A DNA stretch of 64,000 nucleotides from Zanthoxylum bungeanum (GCA_019454045.1 SKCR01015015.1:105966-169965); one strand, 5' to 3'; positions 47,357-59,954 are shown, counted from the first letter of the stretch. Translations and numbers: made by a program. Notes: generated by a model from the letters alone, not told the origin.

Positions 47357-48240
47357 TCAGTGATCCAATCCTGGGTTTGATTGAAACCTACTGACTACTC
47401 CCACTGCAAAACAGATGTCTGGTCTCGTGCATAACATATCATACATGAGACTACCAACTGTTGAGGCGTATGGGATATGTCTCATTTCCTCAACATCTTG
47501 AGGTGTTTTAGAAGACTGTTCATTTGACAAATGAATTCCATGCCGATAAGGCAGATTGCCTTTCTTGGAATTCTGCATCCCAAATTGCACAAGGATCTTG
47601 TCGATATAGGATGCTTGAGACATAGCTAACATTTTTCTTGCGATCCCGAAGTATCTGAATCCCAAGAACATAATTGGCCTCTCCCAAATCTTTCATTTGG
47701 AATTGGTTAGCTAGCCAGGTTTTCACATTTGATAATATCTTTACATCATTCCCAATGAGTAAAATATCATCGACATATAAAACAAGAAAAACCACCTTCC
47801 CGTCAATGACGCGCTTGTATACACAAGGCTCATCAACATCCTGCTCAAAATCATAAGACTTGATCGTTGTATCAAATCTTATATTCCAAGATCGAGATGA
47901 CAGCTTGAGTCCATAAAAGGACCTTTGCAGCTTGCAAACCTTTTGCTCTTGACCTTGGGTGATGAACCCCTCTGGTTGATCATATAGATACTTTCATCAA
48001 GATTTCCATTCAAGAATGCAGTCATGACATCCATTTGCAAAATTTCATAGTCATAATATTCGGAAATGGAGAGAAGAGTGCAGATAGATTTAAGCATGGC
48101 TACTGGCGAGAAATTTTCCCCATAGTCAACTCCCTCTTTATGGGTATAACCCTTGGCCACTAGTCTAGCCTTGAAGGTCTGTACCTTCCCATCTGATCCC
48201 CTCTTCCTTTTTGTAGATCCACTTGCAACCTATGGGTTTC
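47357..48240 (-). pseudogene. Copia C reverse transcriptase
   Basis: Read in three pieces: 48160-47879 (AKGYTHKEG, MDVMTAFLNG), 47795-47640 (active-site YVDDILLIGND intact) and 47671-47357 (SQASYIDKIL, RHGIHLS, MLCTRPDI). Frameshifts near 48165, 47980 and 47640 join them. The N-terminal start CKWIYKK lies at the end of the preceding frame. Confidence 0.88.
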
Positions 48241-49555
48241 ACCCCATCAGGTTGGTCTACAAGTTCCCAGACCGAGTTGGAGTGCATGGACTCCATCTCT
48301 AGGTTCATGGCTTTGAGCCATTCCTCTTTGTCAGAATCATCCATTGCACTATTGTAGGCCAATGGATCATCTATGCCATCGCTGGATGCGACAACTTGTG
48401 CCTCTCCAACCCCTAAGTAGCGATCAGGTTGTCGTACAACCCTCCCACTGTGTCTAGGCGGTAGATCATTCTGACGAGCTTGAATCTGACTATCAGATGT
48501 CGAAGGTGCTATGTATTTGTCAACTTTCGTTGATGATGGCGTGCTGGTCGAACCAGCAAGTAACTCATCGAGCAACACTTTACTTCGAGGTTTGAACTCC
48601 CTCATATAGTCCTCCTCTAGAAACGTAGCATTTTTCGATACAAACACTTTGTTATCATCAGGAGTGTAGAAGAATCCACCCCTAGTCTCCTTAGGATAGC
48701 CTACAAATAGGCACACCTGAGAACGTGGCTCCAACTTTGTAGTCTTATTCTTCAGCACATGTGCTGGACACCCCATATGCGGAAATGTCGTAAACTAGTT
48801 TTATGACCATTCCACGAATCTAAGGGAGTCTTAGGAACATACTTATATGGAACTACATTAAGGATATGCATTGCGGTTTGCAGTGTATATCCCTTGAATG
48901 AACTAGGTACTGAGCTATAACTAAACATAGATCTCATCATGTCTAATAGGGTCCGATTTCTCCTCTCTGCAACACCATTTTATTGTGGTGTTCCAGGAGT
49001 TGTGAGCTGGTATATTATCCCATGCTCAACTAAGAATTCCTCGAAATCTCTGTCGAGGTATTCCCCTCCACGATCTGATCATAGAGTTTTGATTGTCTTA
49101 CCTAATTGGTTCTCAACCTCAGCACGATACTCTTTGAAATTTTCAAAGGTATCTGATTTGTGATGCATTAGGTAGACATACCCATATCTTGAATAATCGT
49201 CAATGAATGTGACGAAGTATTCATAACCACCTCGTGCTCTTATATTCATCGGTCCGAAAACGTCCGAATATATTAGCTCAAGTGGTTGATTGGCTCTTAG
49301 ACTTTTTCCAGTAAAAGGTCTCTTGGTCATTTTTCCTTCTAAACAAGATTCACAAACTGGTAGAGTCCTGAGCTTTAACTGGTTTAAGGCTCTGTTCTTT
49401 ATCAATCTATTTATCCGGTCAAGGTTAATGTGACCAAGTCTAAGATGCCATAGATATGTGTCATCGTGAGAAATCTTTGGCCGTTTAGTTTTAGGTTTCT
49501 CTTCCTTAAACATTTCAGCTTTGAGCAGTGACCTATGTGTTAACGGTTTTAACAC
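48165..49555 (-). pseudogene. Copia C integrase and linker
   Basis: The finger WHLRLGHINLD... CESCLEG lies at 49555-49330. The core starts IYSDVFGPM. A TGA follows KTIKTL at 49077-49079, just before SDRGGEY, where an Arg codon is usual. A TAA lies between TPQ and NGVAERRN near 48978, replacing the usual His. A frameshift near 48770 follows GYTLQTAMHILN. The linker 48776-48250 has LFVGYPKETRG and the RHSGRVVRQPDRY segment. Confidence 0.88.
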
Positions 49556-50078
49556 ACAAGTTATTTTCTGAGTTTCCTTTGCATATAGTTAATATATTTC
49601 TACCAATAATAACCAAATTGCTATTAAAATAAACTGAATAACCATCATCCAAAAGTTCAGAAACAGAAATCAAATTCTTGTGAAAACCAGGAATGAATAA
49701 CACATTGTTCAAATTTAAATAACTATTATTCATGAAATTTAAACTAGAAACTCCCACTGCTCTGGCTGAAACGACATCCCCTATCCTGACCCTCATGGTG
49801 TAGTCACCTTCAGCAAGGTCCCTCCATGAATCAAGTAGCTGCAAAGAAGAACAAACATGGTTAGTGGCTCCAGGATCAACAATCCAAACGGATTTATCAT
49901 CCTCCACTAATAGAGATTCAATAACCAGTAAATCATATTTACCTGTTTCCTTTTTCTCCTTTAGCTCAGAAAGGTATTTAGGACAGTTCATTTTCCAATG
50001 CCCATTCTTGTTGCAGTGGAAACATTTTCCTTTGGGCTTGGTATCCTTGGAGCCTTTCTTGTTTTTCTTCTTCTTCAT
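49533..50078 (-). pseudogene. Copia C nucleocapsid knuckle and protease
   Basis: 181 residues with the zinc knuckle CFHCNKNGHWKMNC and the protease site WIVDPGATNHVC. The copia family has DSGA or DTGA here, so Pro replaces the second residue of the catalytic triad. Gag upstream (50075) is one frame off. Confidence 0.87.
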
Positions 50079-50764
50079 GGGCTTTCCTTAGCCTTCCCGG
50101 TGCTTTTCTTCTTCATCTTTGCAGATTTAGAAGACTCGGCAACATTTGCCTCTGCACTGGATTTACGAGGATCCACAAGCATGGACTCGTAATGGGTGAG
50201 CTCATTGAGCAGTTGGGTCAAAGTAAAAGTGAACTTGTTCATAACATAGTTACTTTTAAACTGCAGGAAACTCTTCGGAAGAGTTTCCATAATCATGGTC
50301 ACCTGGCTACGCTCGTCAATACGAGCTCCATGGGTTTCAGCAGTGTTGAGATAGGTCATCATCCTCAAGAGGTGCTCCCGGACTGATGTCCCATTCTTCA
50401 TCCTAGCAGTCATCGCTGAGACCATGGCCTCATGGCGTTGACACTCTGAAGGCTGCCCAAACATGCCCTGCAATGACTCCATCATCTGAGATGCTAGAGC
50501 CATAGGTTCATGCTTTGCAGCAAGAACCTCAGACATCCCTGCTAGCAAGTAGCAGCAAACTTTCTCATTTGTTGTGACCCATTTCTGGTAGGTATCGCGC
50601 ACAGCTTGGCCAGCATTTCTGGCAGGCTCGGGAGGACATTCCTCCGTCAGGACAAACTTTAGGTCTTCACAGACCAGGATATCGTTCATGTTACTTTTCC
50701 ACTTCACATAGTTTTCTCCCGTTAATTTATCGTTTGAGAGTATGGAAATAATTGGAGAAACCAT
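50075..50764 (-). pseudogene. Copia C gag
   Basis: The ATG at 50764 gives MVSPIISILSNDKLTGENY, the same start as the C2 gag at 55987, so it is preferred over the upstream Met at 50797. About 230 residues of helical copia gag follow, with KWKSNMNDIL, EMAL-type helices, SQVTMIMETLPKSF and LLNELTHYES, and a basic end. The frame is lost just before the knuckle. This is the longest intact gag in the window. Confidence 0.88.
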
Positions 50765-50797
50765 GGCTGAAAAATAAAATAAACATGCATTTAACAT

Positions 50798-52454
50798 TCA
50801 TTCATCGCATATTAAAATCATCAAAGCATTTTGGCATAAAATTAAACATGATGCATGAACCATGAATAATGAATTAGAAACCTAAGAGAATTACTATGCC
50901 ACGGAAACCTATCATCCCACAAGTAAGTGCCGCCGTAGGGTAGGTCAAGTACTCGCATGATAGATCGAGACAATCTCAGTCAGTTTAATATATCCAGGAA
51001 TAACTCTTATTCCTATATTAAACAACTACCATTTTATTTGATCAAGGAATTTTGTTAACAGTTAATTATTCCTTTGTGAGTGTAACCCGCCATTTCGAGA
51101 TTCTTGGACTTAACGAGTGAAGTGCCGCCATAGGGCAGGTCAGTTCACAAGATTCATCTAGAATCCCTATCCTCTCGGAACCCAAACCTGATATTGACCC
51201 AAAATGGACACCATCCGTAGGGGGACGAAAACAAAGCCGTCTCGAGGTACCTTTTGAATCTCACGTTTTTGGACTAACAACGGAGATCGCGGGATATACT
51301 GTCGTATATCCCTCTCCCACTCACTATTTTAAAAAAATTAAGGTTTCTATCTAAAATATCTAATATTTTATTTTAACTAGTGTGGATAAATTTATGGCGG
51401 CTAAATCATAATTATTATTTACACTAGTTTGTCATAAGTGAGCTAATCAATTTTAATTATTAAAATTGTATCACTAATATCTCATTAGTCTCTACTAATA
51501 GTTTTACTCAATTAAACTAATTTAATTAGAGTGGTATTAGTGAGCTATTATATTTTAACTCTTAAAATACTAGACACTAAAAAATTTAAAATTTATGGAA
51601 TTCTAAAAAGTCAAAATTTTAATTAAACATTTTAATAAATCTTAGTGCGTTATAAAATCCAATGGTACGTGGAATTGTATCCCGAGTGCAGACCATATTA
51701 CCGTCCATTTGGATTCGGCTATGGAATTTATATCCGGGTTTCCATCATATATACCAATGGAATTTATTATGCACTAATTAAGCCCAATATATTAGAATTC
51801 AAATTTTAAATCATAAATCCAATTAATCCATTAATTGATTTATATGCATATCATATTATAATTTAAACATTTTAAATTACATAAAATCATATTTATGTGT
51901 ATAATGATAATGCATTTATGACATGTTATGGCATGTAAAATGCAAGAGTGGGCACCCTAAGCTATATGACATGTTATTCAAACAATTCGAAATAAACATA
52001 CATATAACAAAAAAAATTATTTTGCATTGACCGGGCACTTATTTTTCCTATACTAATCTAATTAGTACAAAAGATTTACCAAGGCATTCATTGGTCTTCA
52101 AATCCCGCTCCAAAGAGGTGTTGGCTCCTTTAGCGACTTCGGTGCTCCAAATTAAAAAGATTGAAATTTTACATTGAAAAATAAAATTACAACAACTGTA
52201 AACAATGGCCTTATGGCCTTACATCCCAAAAACAAAACCAACTACAAAAATAAGAGCCGGAAAAATTTACGACCAATGCAAAATCCATTCATCACATGAA
52301 ATAACAAAAACATTCATCATATGAATATCACAATGTGCCCACTCATATAAACATGCATATAATTTATAACTCATATAAATATATTAAAAACAGAAACTTT
52401 AAATGAAAAAGAAAAGGATTAAGAACACTTTTCAACCTCGCTCTAGATGCCAAT
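50798..52454 (-). other. Copia C leader
   Basis: Non-coding 1.66 kb between gag and the 5' LTR. Contains two GTAGGGTAGGTCA/GGGCAGGTCAG blocks (50936-50950 and 51133-51150) shared with the C2 leader, and the 93-bp module at 51664-51756. AT-rich otherwise. Confidence 0.7.
51664..51756 (+). repeat. 93-bp module, copy in copia C leader
   Basis: GGTACGTGGAATTGTATCCC to CATCATATATACC. The match with Tat LTRs ends sharply on both sides. CCAATGG occurs at both edges (51660-51666 and 51754-51760), which may be a footprint of insertion or repair. Confidence 0.85.
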
Positions 52455-54785
52455 TGTAGGAAACGCTTTCCTCGCGCAGCAGAAGCGATTAGGCACACGG
52501 ATCGACCTTGAAATTTTTTTTCTGCTCTCCCTTCCTAAAACCGAATGGAACCATCACATATACTGAAGTTTTTCTTCTGTTTGGACAAGATCGCAGCCCC
52601 GGAATGCGCCCAAAATAGTCCCCGAACAGCCCCCGAACTGCAGTGAAATAATGGACTGTTTTGGACCCGTTACACAACCGAACTGCACACAAATCACCCA
52701 CTGAATTGCGTGAACTGCAAGGTGATATAGGTCTGATTTTTCCACTCAAAAAAATCCTAACTCAGCCCCAAAAGTCCCCAAGGTGTTTCCCAAAAAAACC
52801 GAATTAAAACAAAAAAAATCGAGCCCTGATTGTAACAAGTGAAGTGCGGCAAAGAGGTATTATTGTTCCTCAATGTCGTGACTTATAAGAGTGATGGAGA
52901 AGATGATTTGTTCATCACCATAAAGTCTTCCGAGCTATATCTCGTTACCAACGGAAAGTAGTGTGGGCTACACACACAAAATAAATCCCTAAATGTTTTA
53001 GAGATTTAATCACACATTAAGAATATTTTCTTATTCTTGTTCTTCAAAATCGTTTCTCAACTTTTGAGAGAATAGAGAAAAAGAAGAAGATGCCTATGGT
53101 TGCTAGAATGAGAGAGTCCTTTAAAAGAAAAATTATAATTTTTTTTTTTACTTAGGCAATTTGTTTTTCTAAAACAAATCAACCACTCCCCTCCATAATA
53201 AGCAAGAATCGGCCAAGCTAGGGTTTATTTCAATTTTGTAAAATCAACAAATATTCAATTACCATTATTGAAAGGATGTTACAAAATTAAATAAGCAATT
53301 AACAAATTTGAAAATCACAATTTCCAAATTAATGCCAAGGATTTTATTTGTTTCCAAAATAAATAAATCCATTCCCTTTATGCTTGAAGAATTCGGCCAC
53401 TACTAGGAATAATTGATTAATTTTGTAGCATTAAGTATTCAATTCCATAATTGAAATATATGTTACAAAATTAAAGAGTTACCAACTTTCATAAAGGTGT
53501 AACTTCCAAATTTAATTCAAAAGTTTCCAAAACCCAAATTTGGAATTCCAATATTAGCCTTCATTAAATTATATCATATATAATTTAATTACTAACAATA
53601 AATAATTATCATATAATCATTTATTATATAAATCTTATATTAACTTTTAATATATAGTTATAAGTCTGACAAATAATATTATTAATCATATTAATAATAT
53701 TAATACCTTTGTGAGTATGTAATTGGACTATCCAATTATACTAAATCCGTTATAGTAAATCGAGTTAGCACGGGGACCAAATGGACCTACGGTTCCTAAC
53801 TCCAATAATCTCGAAATATTAATTAAGCTCTTAATTAAATATTCTGAATTATTAACTCCGGGTTATTCCACTAAAAACCCGAAGTTGAACTCTCATTGCC
53901 GCAGATGATATATTAAGTCGAACCAAGACGGCGTCCATCGATATAGTCATTACATACGAATTGACCCTTCACGAGTATCTCGTAATTAGAGCCAGGTCAT
54001 AATATCCGTTATACCCCTCTAATTATTTTTACCTAAGTACCATTGATTCTCTAATGAACGATTTATTCATAACTATTATGAATTTTACTTTCTATTCGTA
54101 ATAGAGAGACTTGAGCGCTCAAATCGTTCAAGTACCGAATTAACCCTTAAGAAAGATACTCATCTACTTCTCGCAAGAAGGAGTGAACTCCATGTCTATA
54201 TAAAACGTTCCCAGCTACAAAACAAACTGTGTCCCCAAAGTACGTAGCTATTGGTCGGGACTGCTACACCAACCTCACCTTTGTAAATCAAAGGACACAG
54301 CCTGCCATGCAGAAGTTCGTAGTACACTCAGGATTAAGATCAATCCATATATGACCATCAAGTAGATTGAAATGACTTTCTTTGCTTGACGGATATTATA
54401 AGAGTGTCATTTCTATCTGGGTCCAGTCCTATATGATCGCATCATACAAGGTGCCTCCATTCTCATGTCTCTACATGGACCATCCGGATCAAGATCGCCA
54501 TACAAATATAGAATGGACCGCAACTATAGATAAACCACAAACAAAGTACCCGCTTTGTTTGCTCTTTGTGGACTATTTAAGATTACTAACTTTAGACTTA
54601 AATCCTCTTGTGTATGACACTCATACACTAAGTCTTAAGGTACATAACTAATCTAGGGTATTTAAGATGATATATAATATGCGAAAATTAAACTAACAAT
54701 TTGATAAATGAATAATTCATCGTTTTATTTCAAAACACATAAAACCGTTTACATCATATGTAGCTCTAGGGCATACATTCCAACA
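52455..54785 (-). repeat. 5' LTR of copia C
   Basis: 2331 bp, starting TGTTGGAATGTATGCCC at 54785 on the minus strand and ending CTACA at 52455. The TATAAAAAG of the 3' copy is changed to an A-run here (about 53139-53150). Confidence 0.93.
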
Positions 54786-54790
54786 CTCAT

Positions 54791-55042
54791 ATGCATTGGG
54801 TGGTTGGTTCGGTCAAAAATGTGTTTTATGCCATTTTGCGGAAAAAATATTTTCATAAAAGTTTTGTGACGTTTTTTAGTTATATATATCGTTATTTGAT
54901 ATCTAATAAATATATTTAGGTGGAATATGAATAAATTATTCATATTGGATATTGAATAATTATTTGGTAATTTAAAAAGTTTTAAAATTACGATTTCACC
55001 CGAACCGTGAGCTTCCGCTACCCCCACGTCAAAACCCCAACA
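54791..55042 (+). repeat. Solo LTR D, right part
   Basis: Continues LTR D after the CTCAT duplication and ends CGTCAAAACCCCAACA at 55042, parallel to the CGTCATAAAACCCCTTCA end of LTR E. C2 gag sequence follows. Confidence 0.8.
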
Positions 55043-56525
55043 GTCCCGACCCTCATGATGTAGTCACTTTTAGCATTGTCTTTCAATGAATCAAGTAGCT
55101 GCAAAGAAGAACAAACATGGTTAGTGGCTTCAGAATCAACAATCTATGCGGATTTATCATCCCCCGCTAATAGAGATTCAATAATAATTAAATCGTATTT
55201 ACCTGTAGCCTTCCTCTATTTAAGCTCAACAAGGTATTTAGGACAGTTCATTTTCCAATGCCAATCCTTGTTGCAATGTTGGGCTTGGCATCCTTTTAGC
55301 TTCTCTTTTTATTCTCCATAGGCTTTCCTTTAGATTTCCCAGTGTCTTTCTTCTTGTTCTTGGCAGAATTAGAAGATTTGGCAATATTTGCCTCTCCACT
55401 AGGCTTACGAGGATCCACCAACTTGGACTTGTAATGGGTGAGCTCATTTAGCAGCTAGGTTAAAGTAAAAGTCAACTTGTTCATAACATAGTTGCTTTTT
55501 AACTGAAGGAAACTCTTCGGAAGAGTTTCCATGATCATGGTCACTTGGCTTCGCTCGTCAATACAAGATCCATGAGTTTTGGTAGTATTGAGATAGGTCA
55601 TCATCCTCAAGACTTGCTCTCGGACTGATGTCCATTCCTTCTTCCTAGAGGTCATCGTTGAAACCATGGCCTCATGATGCTGTCGTTCCGAAGGCTGCCT
55701 GAACATACCCTAAAATGACTCCATCATGAAAGATGTTTTGCAGTAAGAACCTTGGACATCCCTACTAGAAAGTAGCAGCGGGCTTTCTCATTAACCTCAA
55801 CCTATTTGTGGTAGGCATCGCGCATAACTTTCCAAGAGTTTATGGCCGGCTCGGGAGGACACTCCTCTGTTAAGACAAACTTAAGCTCTTTACATACCAG
55901 ATTGATGTTCATGTTACATTTCCATTTTATATAAATTTCTCGTGTTAACTTATCATTAGAGAGAATGGTAATTATCTGAAAAACCATGGCTGAAACAAAA
56001 TAAAGTAAACATGCATTTAAAATTCATTCATTGCATAATAAGATTATCATACATTTAGGTATAAAATTAAACATGATGCATGAACCATGTATAATGAATT
56101 AGAAACCTAAGAGAATTATTATGCCTCAGAAATCTATCATCCCATAAATAAGTACCGTCGTAGGGTAGGTCAAGTATTTGCATGATAGATCGAGACAATT
56201 TTAATTGATTAATATATACGAGAATAACTCTTATTCCTATATTAACCAACCATAGTTTGATTTTATCAAGGAATTTCGATTAACATTTAATCATTCATTT
56301 GTGAGTGTGACCCGTTGTTTCGAAACCTTTGGATTTAACTAGTGAAGTGTTGTTGTAGGGTAGGTCAGTTCACCAGATATATCTAGAGTCCCTATCTTCT
56401 CGGAATCCAAACTTGATATTGACCCAAAATGGACACCATCCGTAAGGGGATGAAAATGAATCCGTCTCAAGGCGTCTTTTGAATCTCATGTTTTCAGACT
56501 AACAACGGAGATCGCATGATATATT
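55043..56525 (-). mobile_element. Copia C2, gag and leader fragment
   Basis: Minus-strand gag starting at ATG 55987 (MVFQIITILSNDKL) with the same blocks as copia C gag (KWKCNMNIN, SQVTMIMETLPKSF), broken by shifts and stops near 55800, 55705 and 55450; the zinc knuckle is degenerate. The leader (55988-56525) matches 50800-51305. It is older than copia C, judging by divergence, and is interrupted at 56526 by LTR E and at 55043 by LTR D. Confidence 0.85.
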
Positions 56526-58922
56526 TGTTGGGGTTGGTGCTCATAGCCCCAATTCCCGGTTGTATTTGTTTGAGAATACTATTGTAAAACTTTATTATTA
56601 TGAATAATATAAGCAGTTTATGTAATATAATATAACTTTTAATATGGTAAATACGTAATGACCTTAGAATGACTAGTCATGATGCTGTTACAAAAGCGTC
56701 ACAACTAACATTGAGTTGTATCATGACGTTGTCATTCTCAGACAGTTCCTGGTCAAGGTTTACACTACTTGGTCAGTAAATTAAACCCATTAAGACAGGT
56801 ACATATCGTATACTGGAATATATGATTCCAATGGTTTCTCAATGAACCATGAGTCTTAGAGACTTGTATAGACATGTAGGTGTTTATAGCGGATAAATAC
56901 TGAACGACTCACCAAATATTCTTAAGGGATGGTACACCAACGTCAATAAGAATCTTCTCGGGTTGAGTAGCACTTGTGATTCTTCGACTTGAGATACCAC
57001 TGTGGGCGCATGAGACATATTCCACACTTAGATGGCAGTCACGTCACCGATCTATTTAGATCAAACCTCCACCTGTTCGTTGGGTGTGGATAGATCCTCA
57101 TGGTGTCCTATGTGTATCGAGATAGGATCCGTCAGTTCTGTGTACAGAGCATAGGTAGTCCATATGATTAGCAATCAAATAAAAACCATGGGCCCATGGT
57201 ACACTTTAGAAGTCAGTTCTAAGTGTTCTCTTTTGGAGATTGCTAATAGAGACGTTGACGGGATTGTCCCCATAGAGATTTGACGTTTACATCTATATCT
57301 CTGGGATATATCCGAATACCTGTGACGGAGAAATTATACATTTTCCATGACCTCGACCTGTATGATTCAGTGATTTTATCTATGGTCGTCATAATTTACG
57401 AGTGGGTAAATTATGGACACGAAATTTGTTTTCATGACGGATATGCCTGAATCTAGAGAGTCTCACTAATGAAATATAATCGTAGAGCACTAGGGAAATA
57501 TTTATAAATAATACTGATTATTTATAAATTCGTTTAAAGGTTAAACGAAAAATACATGTATAGGGACTCTATAGTCATTTCCTAATTCTTGTATATTTGC
57601 ATTTAATGTTAGATTAATTCAAATACACATTAATTAATTGTCAAATTGATATATTTGAATTATATCATAAATATATATGTATTTGATATTTATTGTAAAT
57701 ATAATACATATGTTTAATATATTTATATTTAAATAATTAAATAATTAGTTAATTGTTAAATGATTAAATTAATCAAAATATAAATGTGTTAAAGTTGTGA
57801 TAAATGTTGAGATGACTTAAAGATTCTTTACTTGACTTTAATAAATTCATTAAAATGTTAATGATTGTTTAAAAGACAAGTGGGCAAGTTGGCTTGAATG
57901 AAATAAATTGAAAAATATTAGTATTTTCTTTGTTGTTGAATTCGGCCTAGGCTAAAATGTCTAAGGGTTAGATATTTTTTCATTAACCAAAAATCTTATC
58001 TAAAACTCCATTGAAATAAAAACAAAAGAAGCTTGAGGAAGAAGAAGAAAGACAAAACGAAAAATCAAAGAAAGCTTGGAATTTAGTGAGTATTTCCAAC
58101 TAGCCATTAGAGAGAAAAATGTTCCTCTTGTTGTTGGCTTCATCTTGTGATGTTCTAATATTTTTATATTCTTTATTCTTTGTGTTTTTGTTTGATGGAA
58201 GTTTGATGATAGGGTTATGCATGTATAAAGATCATAGAATGTTACTAATGAGTTAATAAGCATTCTTTTGATAGTTTAAGAAACTAGTTGCCATTCTAGA
58301 GTTATTGAACCACTCTTAAATGACCTAGATTTTTTTATATAGTTATTTCATTTTGGTGAGGCTTGATTGATGTGGAAGAAACTTGATTGAAGTGTTAGAT
58401 TTAATTAATTTGGCCTAATTTGTTGAAATTGAACAATTAGGGTTTAAGACCACTTCCAAATTTGGGGCTTTTCATTTATGTGGTGTATTTGGATGTGTAT
58501 ATGATTCATATAAAATATTGGGTCAATTGGATTTCATCTTAATGTGTTTTGAACACAAAAAGAACAAAATGCATAATATGGCCATGTAGGGAGGCTCACG
58601 GCATTGGGCAAATTTTTGGGGTTTCAAGTTGCAATTTGAAATTTGATATGTATGACATGTTAAAATCATCTTAGAAATGATTTAGAATCATCCAAAATTG
58701 TTTCGAACAATTTAGGACTAAAATGAACAAAATGCAAAGTTTTGGGATAATTTGGTAATTACACAAAAATTTGATTTATTGTGTAATATTTCATAATTTG
58801 ATAATTGGGTAATTAAATAAATAAGTTTATTTAATTGATCCGAGAAAAATTTTTGAAATAGGAAAATTTTGATTTTCCAGTGTTCCGCTGCGTTACCGGA
58901 TTTCCGTCATAAAACCCCTTCA
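56526..58922 (+). repeat. LTR E (copia copy 1 family)
   Basis: 2397 bp, TGTTGGGGTTGGTGCTC to ACCCCTTCA, close to the 2405 bp of copy 1. It is followed by a primer-binding site, so it behaves as a 5' LTR of a plus-strand element whose coding part is missing. Confidence 0.88.
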
Positions 58923-59663
58923 AAATGGTATTAGAGCGAGTCTGATTCTAGGCCCCCTAATATGATTAAACTTTTAAATTCAATGTTTAATCATGTTTTC
59001 TTACCTTTATACATGCATGTTTTAATCTAATTTGATTAGATTTAGGGTGTATGACACTTATGGCGGCGCGTAAAGCCCACATCCCACCATGAGTTGGGTA
59101 GTTTGCGGTCTTCGATATCCCTGATGTGCTGGTTTGACCCTTTCATACGATAATAGACTTGAACTATATTTTATGTATTTGTCGTATTTTTACTACTCGT
59201 TTAATTTATCGATTTTGGATTATTTGATTTATTGAGTTTTAGATCGTTATTTTTGGATTGTGGCCTTGATTATAAAGTGTGGTTGGGTGGTAGTTGTAGG
59301 CCCTAATTGGGCTTTTGTGGTGTTGGGTTGTAAGTGGATAGTCTGTGTTTTAAACGAAATCATGTTGGTTTTCCTTTAGATTTATACGGGTGTTTAATTT
59401 GGTGTGTTTTACATCTCAGATTTCGATATGTCATTTTTGGGTGATCTTTCATCGATCACTGGTTAGCGAGACTTGTGTATCTTCTAGAGCGTGCCGGGTG
59501 GGCCCGAAGAAGTTTTTGTAGCTGTTATACCAATGGGACAGTCTGAACGCGTAGGCATCATTGTGAAAGCATCATGTCGGACAGTTGGGGATTCTTAAAT
59601 TATCCATTTAAGTTCGGATTGGATTGTTTGTCGGCGGGATTTCCAACGTTTCCAAAAAAATGG
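58923..59663 (+). other. Leader of element E with primer-binding site
   Basis: TGGTATTAGAGCGAG at 58926-58940 is one base off the initiator-Met tRNA complement. The next 150 bp match the leader of copia copy 1 (12690-12850 reversed). The end GGCGGGATTTCCAACGTTTCC plus an A run also occurs at 23907-23937. No gag follows, so the element is truncated. Confidence 0.7.
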
Positions 59664-59886
59664 TGACCAAAAAATTGTGTTGTTAAATTTTATGATTTAA
59701 TATGAAGTGATAAAACTCTCATTAGTTTTCTACTAGTCGGGCCATATTCACATTTTAGGCATAAGTATGCAGAGAATAAAAAAAGTTACAAATAGTTTTC
59801 TAGTAGTTGTATTATCTGTTGTGCTGTCTACAGTGTGGAATTGTGGTGTGACATTGTTATTTCCACTACCTAACTATGCTATGTAG

Positions 59887-59954
59887 AAATGTGATGAACT
59901 TTTGGAGAGTCCTAGTGGAACTGGTAAAACCCTGTATGCCCTTTCAATAATCAG
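59887..59954 (+). pseudogene. Exon relic of an RTEL1-type DNA helicase
   Basis: A 68-bp stretch reads KCDELLESPSGTGKTLYALS, containing a Walker A motif (SGTGKT) in the context typical of RTEL1/FANCJ helicases (LLESPTGTGKT). It is preceded by TATGTAG, like a splice acceptor, and followed by ATCAG/GTGTATG, like a donor. No other helicase exon is found on either side before the CACTA element at 60227 or in the leader of E. Probably a captured or left-behind gene piece. Confidence 0.5.

Larger units (their letters stand above)
44444..54785 (-). mobile_element. Ty1/copia element C, structurally complete
   Basis: Two LTRs of about 2.33 kb (44444-46778 and 52455-54785), an exact CTCAT target duplication, a polypurine tract (46779-46795), a changed primer-binding site next to 52454 (minus strand TTGGCATCTAGAGCGAGG) and a full set of copia domains in minus-strand order. 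LTRs differ only at scattered positions, so this is the youngest layer of the nest. Nonsense and frameshift changes in pol, a changed protease site and loss of the 5' LTR TATA box argue against autonomous activity. Confidence 0.95.
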
